From Chaenocephalus aceratus (lineage: Eukaryota > Chordata > Actinopteri > Perciformes > Channichthyidae): 64,000 nt of DNA. Under the pieces are notes generated by a model that saw only the letters and a list, made by a program, of their open reading frames with translations, made no database searches and was not told where the DNA came from. Made by a program: the position numbers and the translations under genes. Each line of letters begins with the position of its first letter. Positions within the stretch are counted from its first letter, which is position 1. The stretch lies in contig CM043807.1 in NCBI GenBank assembly GCA_023974075.1, forward strand, positions 9,167,676 through 9,231,675, written 5' to 3'. Of the stretch, positions 56,480 through 64,000 are shown piece after piece.

Positions 56480-59400
56480 TATTATCCTCTACTTGTTTTA
56501 ATATGATTAAAAAGAAAATTTCAAGTGTCACTAAACTGGACCATGCTGTCATATTGTGCAAGAAAGAGTCTTTATGTTGAGCAGCAGAGGGCGTCATTGC
56601 CTTATTTAGTTTTGTGTCCTGCTGTTGTTCCTAGGCTACAGTATGTTTGAAGTTGTTCTAATTACTTAATTGAAGTCAACAACCCCAGCACCTGATTTTG
56701 CTCTGTACAAAAAGAAAAGAAGCTAAATAAGAACTTGGTCTCATTTTAACAATTTAATATTGCCTTTGTTTTCACAATATGTACGCCAAATATGATTAGA
56801 AATACATGCTGTGTGTATCAGTTGAGAGATTATGAATTATGTTTACGATGTCCTTACGGTGTTTGTTTATGTACAGTTTGTACATTTGACTTTTTATCCA
56901 CTTCTGCTACAACTTACCATAACAGGATGGACACAACCTACGCAAAAACCTCACACAAAGTCTTTACTCCCCCTTACTCAGAGTACATTAACATTCAATA
57001 TCTCCGTCCTCCAACTACACTTTCAAATAGCAGTAATCTGACTTTCATTTGGAGTATTTGGTCACAAAGTACACGACTCCTCTCAAGGTTTGCCAGTGGT
57101 CTGACATTCTGATTCCCCGTCACCGAGCTCTTCCTTATTCCCACTAAAAAAAACACGCCGATGCTCCCCATCTGATCTCATCGGAGCCCCTTGCACGACA
57201 TCCCTCTGACATCCCATATCCCCACATGTGTGTTTATGTAAGGGAGAGTATTTGTTTGGCAGCTGTTACATATATTGTGTATATACAGAATATTGCATGT
57301 GGCCTTTTATGCGTGCAGTTAGAGAGGTACATGCCTGGGATGCTTTAAAGTGTGTGTGTGTGTGTGTGGTTGTGTGTGTGTGTGGTGTGTGGTGTGTGTG
57401 TGTGTGTGTGTGTGTGTAGTGATGTAGTGATGTAGGCTGAATCTCCTCTCCTGTGTTTCCGAGAGATGAGGTGTGGGAGTGTATCGGCTCCAGCTCGTCT
57501 TATATAAGACACGCTGTACGATGCATTATTTATCAACATAAACCTATGATGATGAGACATCCCGTGGGAGCCTGAGGGCAGAGCTGCACAAACGCAGGAG
57601 GACTATGGGGGATAGCGGGCTCTCACTAAACAGGAGAAGGCGGTGATTTTTTGATTTCCTAGAGTAGAAGAAGTTATTTTCTTTCTCTACATGCTTCCCA
57701 AAATAAATCTGTGCACAAAACAAAAGAGCACGCTCTCAAAGAAGCTTAACTTTATTTTGCTTTGCCTCGATGTGACCTCTGACCCCTCACCTCTGCCCTT
57801 TCCGACCCTGACCAAGCCACCCTCCTGCTTCTGTTTGCTGCAAAACAACTCCTCAACTTAGGGTGAACTTTTTGACGTAAATGCGTTTCATTTTAACCTG
57901 GTCGCCCTTCTTCTGTTACTTAAACACACTCAATTTTTAAATGATATGCCCTGCATACCAGATCTCTGATGTTGACTGCACAGCAAACGCAATTACTGCC
58001 AACCACTGCTTAACACATCAAAATGTACACAAACGTACACAATACACCTTTACCCTGTGGTTCAGCTGACCAAAGGGCAATAAAGATGGAAACATGCATT
58101 TACAATTAAGCCAAAAACATCTGAAGTGCTGGTGCATTTGCTTCAAACAGGCTAAAACTTGTAACTGCAACCATTTTCTTTTTTTATTTGATGGCCAAGA
58201 TGCAAAACAGGTGGGTTTTCAGTTTATGACACAATATGTGTAGGCTCTCAGCTGACCTGATATTAATTGTGTCTCCGCACAAAACCCAAGAGGCACTTTA
58301 TCCACCTCTGCAACAAACGTGACTCAAACATGACTCAAACACTACATGTAGCAACATCCTACACAAAGCCCACTGGTGGTCAGAGGTGATATTGCAGTAT
58401 TGTACAGTCTGTTCTCCTTTGAGTGTTTTTGCAATACACCTTCTGGCCAGCAGTGTCAGCACTGAGCACAAAGCAGCTTCCTCTCTCTTGTCGTGAGTGA
58501 ACTTTGCAGCTTCTTCTTTGATGCATATATTTAATGTGGTTATTTGATTTGATTGAACACATCAAAAATAAGTTTGCTTGTCATGCTGAGTCAGTTTGTG
58601 CAAACACTTTTATACATGCGTGGCTGTAGTAAAGTCATTTGGGTGACACTTGGCTAAGATGACTTTTCAGGCTTACACTTTGACATGCTTCAACATTGAT
58701 GTTATGACAGAGATATGAAAAGAGGTATTAGATAGATTGAGACTATATCAGACCCATTTTGTCCCAAGCAGAATGTTTTCTCTCCCAAGAGTTTTCACTT
58801 TAGCATTCTTTTTGTAAATATATTCTTTAACATCTTCAATTTCCCTCTGATATCCACCCAGGCCATAATATGTAATGTCCTGGATCAAGCTTACCGCTGT
58901 CCTTACACACCTTATCTGAGAGAGTCGGTAGGCTGTCACCACTCCTCTAACTATCTCTTATCAGATACTGGACCCCCCAAAAAAGAGCCCGGGCCCCTTG
59001 TGTACGCCCAGCTCTGCACATTAACCCTCCCTTCCCTCCAACTTCTGCCACAACTGTTTCTTTCAAGCTCCTCAACCCCTGCACTCAGGTCAAGTCTAGC
59101 CAGTGTTATTCATAAGATAAGATGGGAATTTATTGTCATCTATAAAAAGGGGAATGTGCAGATATGAAAACAGGTACAGAAAAAGGGTATCGATAGTGAG
59201 CAAACATATGGTGCAATATAAATGCTGTTAATATAAATATAGGCAGTGTGGATAAATGTGAACAACTGTTAAATGCTAGGAAACATATGCTTGTATCCTC
59301 TGAGGATAAAAGAAAAATCACGCATTTTCTTTGATGACTGTTCCACTAATCCACCTATTTTCTTAGAACCACCCAAAACATGTAAAAGAAAATTGCGAAC

Positions 59401-61140
59401 AATGACAATTTTAAGCGACACACAATAAATAATAAGCTTTGAAGGTTCCAGAAATGACCAGCTGGTAGGGGGGTTATGGAGTCCTGTAGCTGGTTAAGAC
59501 TACACCCCCTGCTAAGACAATGTGTTGAGAGATAGTGTCAACTGGGAGTCAACTTAAAAATATCTGAACCACGCCTCTGTAGATACAGCAGGGAATGTGG
59601 AACTAGTTTTTAAATCCTCCATTTGCGTTCCGATCTCATGCCAGCAGTAATCCAGGCTGCTTTGCCAAACTTGTTTTGGTTGAGTTAGAACTGAATCCAG
59701 GAGACAAAACAGGGCTTTGTTTAGTCACAATCCTCAACACTGCCAGTCACTGCAGATCTTACTATTCTATGCAAAGATCCGGGAACCCCTTCCCCCTTTA
59801 ACTTCACTAACGACCTCACTGCCCATGTTTTCCGCCCCACCTCCAGCCCTATAATCGCCTTTCTAACCCACACGCACACATACATGCACACACACAAATC
59901 CAGACAGCTGTGTTTAGACTCAGTGGGTCTGTGGGAACTTCCTGCTGACCTCAGCACAGACAGGCTAACACCAAGCAGGCCACAGACCCCTCCCTGGACC
60001 CATAGCTGATCATATGGATCTGTTCACACAATAACAAATGCACACGCATAATCAAACTTCACAGAAAGAATCAGACAGAGCTGGTATGCATGGCAGTATA
60101 TTTGAAGTATTGCCCTATATGCTCAGCTTTCTGTTGTTGTTATGAAAGTACATGTGTTTTCATTTTCTCCACCTATACTTTTTTCTAGGAAACTTAATCA
60201 AGTTTTTACAAGAAAACACGCTAAGCACTGAAACAAGCACTAACCTTTTCACCCTCGTAATGGCCCACATGGTTCATACGCAAATACACACACACAGTCC
60301 CTCTGGTCCTGTGTGTTCAACAGAGCTCTCATTCATGGTCGCCATTCTGAATACTTCCAGCTCAGGGTCAGGAAGTCGAGGTTGATCTGATCCCTGCTGG
60401 TGAAAAATAGACACTTCCAGTTTTGTATACACTTGCACCCAATCCCCTCCCTCAAAGTGGTGTTTCCTCAGGTGCAAACTGTGCTCTGCAAAGTGTTGTT
60501 GTGCTTTTTCACAGGATCATTTATGACATTGGATTCCTATAATGTCAAACATGGGAATATAATTTTCTACAGATGTATATTTGGGCACATTTGTAAATCA
60601 GTGCTAGTAGTAAGGATAGCTTTAACACAGCTTTCAACATAGCGACAGCTGAGAGCTTTATAAACATCAGGTCCTCCTCTGTTTTAGATATACAGTCCTG
60701 ATTTTTACAAAACTAACTGATGTATGGAAACTTTTTATTTCAAGTCACTCTTTTTTTCTTGTTTTTTAGTGGCAGGACTTTCATTCTGTTTACATTTGGA
60801 CCAAAGTGCTTTTATACCTAAAGTAGCTAAGCTGTGCATTCAGACATTAGAGCATATAAAAGGAAGAATAGGGTTAATGTAGCTGGCAGACTTTCACTCC
60901 CATGACCACACAGTCTGCTTCATTCATTATGCAACTGAGTGTCTGCAGTCCAGACAGCCCCACTATCACCCTGTAGGCTGGGATTAGTTCCCAGAGTAAT
61001 GCACAGTGCTTTTGGGCAGCAGCGCACTCGCCACTCCAATGGCTATCTTGTTTGTATTTCCAGCATTAAGTGGCTGAGATGATAATATACATGTGTACTT
61101 GTTCTAAAAGCGATAAAGGAAAACAGGTAATACATTAACC
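56480..61140. other. intergenic stretch without supported genes
   Basis: It holds a (GT)n microsatellite at 57,345-57,418 and a retroelement tail (AAGATAAGATGGGAATTTAT) at 59,112-59,320. All open frames are short, without family motifs or convincing splice context. Confidence 0.6.
57345..57418. repeat. (GT)n microsatellite
   Basis: Imperfect GT run with TGTGGT interruptions. Confidence 0.95.
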
Positions 61141-61650
61141 AGAAGTGGGAGAAGTACTCAGATCTTGTACTTAAGTATCAGAGTGTAGGAATACTATGTT
61201 ACAAGTTAAAGTCCTGCATTCAAAATGTTACTGAACTAAGTAAATGTATTGGCATAACAAAATACTTAAAATACCAGAAATATTGTGCAGATTGGTCCAT
61301 TTCAGAATAATATATATATGATATGTTTTATAATGATTGATCATGAAAGTGTTCTCAAAGCTGGTAAAGGTGCAGCTAGTTTGAATGACTTTGTATACAG
61401 CAGGGTAGCTTGTGAATTTACTCCAGGTGGAACTAAAGTCTGATTTAAGAGTTGATTATATTTCACATCATTAATCCAAATCTGTATTAAGGGTTAGGTA
61501 TTAAATACATGTAGTGGAGTAATAGTACACGATTTACCTCTGAATTGTAGTGGGGTAGAAGTACAAAGTAGCATACATTGGAAATACTCAAGTAAAGCAC
61601 AAGTGCCTCTAAATTGTACTTAAGTAGTACATCTACAGAGTTTATTTACA
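61141..61650. repeat. dispersed repeat, inverted relative to 9,780-10,680
   Basis: Contains AAGTCCTGCATTCAAAATGT, TTGGTCCATTTCAGAATA, GATTGATCATGAAAGTGTTC and TGACTTTGTATACAGCAGGG, all found as reverse complements at 10,050-10,290. The minisatellite units expanded at 9.8-10.7 kb are present here once or twice. Confidence 0.85.
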
Positions 61651-62199
61651 CCACTGACATAAACTTCATAAATAGAGCTAGATTCCTTTTTCCTGTCAAC
61701 AAGAGTTGTGTGTGGGTGTCACTTGTTAGAAATTAAAATCAATGTTTTGATGGCATAAAGTAGCTTAAAGTTTAACATACTGTCAGTTTAAATGCTGTTT
61801 TATACTGAAAACCCAGAAATTCTGGTGCACAACTATTTGTTAAGCTTTTATTCTGAAAATCCTTCATCTCCGGTTAGCATTTAGCATGTGGCTAATATAC
61901 CATTTACTATAGAGGTGAATTTAGTAGTGATATGAAACGGAGTGTTGCACACCGAAACCTACTGATTTCAACACTACAACTATAGACGTCGAGATATTAT
62001 TATTGCTGAATATTAAATGAAGGTACAGTTTATTTGAATACGTTTGTTTACAGACGTGGGTAGTCACCAGCCGTGAAGTATTTCCTGTATTTTTGGAGTA
62101 TTGATTACAGCGTTTAAAATGTATTTAATGAAAAGTCATGAAAGAGATAAGGAGGAGAAAAGGCGTGTTTAGTTATATATTTAATGTACAATGTCTGAA

Positions 62200-62480
62200 T
62201 GCTCTGTTATGCGCAACAACGAACATTGGAGACGTGGAGTGCCGGCCCCCAGCAGCGCCAACCGGCACACGGGGAGGAGCCAGCAGAGGATATTTAACAG
62301 CTGAAAAAGTGGTTCTCGCCCTCTTTCCTTTGCTCAAGAGAACCAGAACACAGCTGTTTTTCTGACTGAACACTATTCTGCTTGTAACAGTTACCTCGCC
62401 TTTTTTAATTAAAATACCCATTTGAACCTTCTAAGAGACTCCATTAGTCTCCTTTTTAAAGCTTCTCTCCTGGACGCGAG
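62200..62480 (+). other. possible promoter or solo-LTR-like segment
   Basis: A GC-rich block (62,235-62,285) is followed by ATATTTAACAG, a CT-rich stretch, and AATTAAAATACCC. The layout resembles an LTR (U3-R-U5) but no TG/CA ends or target duplication were identified. Weak call. No gene is seen in 61,650-63,080. Confidence 0.2.
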
Positions 62481-63079
62481 AATAACGAACAAAGCATAAC
62501 ACACTGTTCTAGTCAAATTAATGACTTGGACAAGACTTACTACACTGTTGTAAAAGTGTATGTGGCATAGAAAGTATTGATATTATGACATGCTAAGGTA
62601 CACAGCCGTAACTATGCCAGCTGGTATCGAGGGATCCGTGAGAGCAGAAAATCACACTATATTTTTCTGGCAAGCCAGTGCAGTCTTTTCCCATAAACAC
62701 AGCCCTCCTCATACATTTCATTGCATCAATTTGCATGTAGCATGCCCCTTGCTTCACAACACATCCTTAAGAACAGAAAACCATAACAACTGATGCAGAA
62801 TTACAAACAGCACTGAGCTGCATGGATGTTAATCCAATGAGCTCATGTCACCATACGTACCTGCGCCCTTTTATGGGCTGTGGAGGCAAAGTTAAATCTG
62901 GACGTTTTTAAAACACTTTCTAGCATTGTTCCTGTGTGTGGAAGGAGAACAAAGATTGTCACTCAAAAATCCAGTCAAGAATGTTTTTTTTGTTTTTTAA
63001 ACATTTATATTTAGCTTGAATCAATGCCACTACCACAGCATTTAAAGCCTGAGCAACTTTCCAATATGTGTCCCTAGAT

Positions 63080-63681
63080 CAGTGGTTCTCAAACTTTTTC
63101 TGTCAAATAAACACAAATAGTCAGGCTCAGTGGCGGCGCCAGAGATTTATTTTGGGGGCGCTGTGGGTAGCTTGACGTTTCATAGAGGGTGCTCAAACAT
63201 TTAGGGTTTCTCATTAATGTACCGGGCGACAGTGGAATTTTCTACTGCAACACTCCCCACGCAAATACACAGTGTACCCGCGACGCTGCTACAATGAAGG
63301 CTCGATAATCAGCTCACGGTAAAGTGCTATTTTTATAGGTGGTGTGTGGACCTCACATAGGGGGGTCAGGGGGCAAGCTCCCCCGGGAAGATTTCTTTTT
63401 AAATATTGAAGTTAAATGCATCAATCTAGTGCACTTTGAGAGCAAAATGAAGAGATCTATGGATACCTCTCTCAACACCCATTTGAAACAGAACTGTAAA
63501 CAGATCTACTTTTTCTTTATAGATATTTTACAAATCACCCTTTTAAACTTTATTCTTGTTTTATTGTCATATAGTATTTCATACCTGTTTTTAATTTATT
63601 ATAACTATAATGATCATATAAACGTGTGCCTCGGAAATAATTGTTTACATTAATGGTGACCAAAACGTTTGAGACCCACTG
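63080..63681. mobile_element. hAT-like element (CAGTGGTTCTCAAAC ends)
   Basis: Left end CAGTGGTTCTCAAAC and right end GTTTGAGACCCACTG are inverted. AGAT is next to both ends, but a full 8-bp duplication is not visible. An internal CAGTGGCGGCGCC start (63,128) opens a segment related to 475-540 and 1,650-1,830. Confidence 0.7.
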
Positions 63682-63871
63682 AGATAACACTGAGAGAGTC
63701 CTTTAGTTCACTGAGTCTCTCAGTCTGACAGGAGAGGACTCTCCTCCACTTTGTTTTGAAAAAACTCCTTATATTAACGTTAGCGTAGCTCGCTAGCACC
63801 AGAAGCTAACAACAACGATATCCGGTACCGGTGCGCTCTCTCTCTCTCTCCGCCACACAAAATGGCTCGTT

Positions 63872-63872
<1 letters not shown>

Positions 63873-63924
<52 letters not shown>

Positions 63925-63946
63925 ACACACACACACGCACACACAC

Positions 63947-63987
<41 letters not shown>

Positions 63988-64000
63988 AAACACACACACA
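63873..64000. repeat. (CA)n microsatellite at window end
   Basis: Long imperfect CA run with CACCACA interruptions, continuing beyond the window. It is preceded by a (CT)n run at 63,836-63,850. Confidence 0.95.

Noticed and set aside
62138..62421. Short frames on both strands over a GC-rich block
   Set aside because: Overlapping frames on both strands without motif, start context or splice support.
63780..63999. Cys/Val-rich frames at the window end
   Set aside because: Translations of a CA microsatellite.

Overview
The window reads as vertebrate nuclear DNA from a ray-finned (teleost) fish. It holds two host genes with short GT-AG exons, sortilin (25,834-36,495) and a FAM3C-type cytokine-like gene (38,587-52,977), both on the + strand. 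They sit in a dense mix of hAT, ISL2EU-like, Tc1/mariner-like, LTR and L2-type elements, CA/GT microsatellites and fish-type LINE tails (TTTATTTATATAGC, (GATT)n). No species can be assigned from sequence alone.

Region 1 (1-19,640) is a multi-level transposon nest. An L2-like LINE reverse-transcriptase ORF is cut at base 430 and resumes in frame at 18,108. The insert is a 17.7-kb hAT-like composite (431-18,099) with a perfect 8-bp target duplication. Inside it lies an element with ~0.9-1 kb terminal inverted repeats (2,652-17,422). Inside that is a CAGGGTTC-ended element (4,977-15,684). That one carries two further insertions: an ISL2EU-like transposon with a broken YqaJ/SWIM/PHD gene facing a THAP gene (5,087-9,540), and a hAT element with an apparently complete three-exon BED-type transposase (11,466-15,175). 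The hAT carries its own foldback MITE in intron 1.

Region 2 (19,640-25,800) is mostly intergenic. It has one candidate two-exon gene for an unrecognised 110-residue membrane protein (21,692-22,773), a small foldback and a degraded copy of a dispersed minisatellite repeat.

Region 3 (25,800-36,900) is a complete sortilin gene of 21 coding exons and 826 residues. All exon phases join. Intron 2 carries a non-autonomous LTR retrotransposon with in-frame coding minisatellites and a 5-bp target duplication.

Region 4 (37,600-53,600) is the FAM3 gene, with 9 coding exons and 229 residues. Intron 2 is almost entirely a 9.65-kb nested hAT insertion that ends about 30 bp before a 27-nt microexon. The nest contains other hATs, a P/hAT-like element with 8-bp target duplications and two large foldbacks. 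Intron 8 carries a truncated minus-strand LINE.

Region 5 (53,600-64,000) is intergenic: a Tc1/mariner-like element, a second minus-strand LINE copy, microsatellites, a dispersed repeat matching 9.8-10.7 kb in inverted orientation, and a hAT with a piece of the 431-18,099 family inside it. The two host genes act in the secretory/endosomal system (sorting receptor and secreted ligand-like protein); nothing in the sequence shows that they work together.
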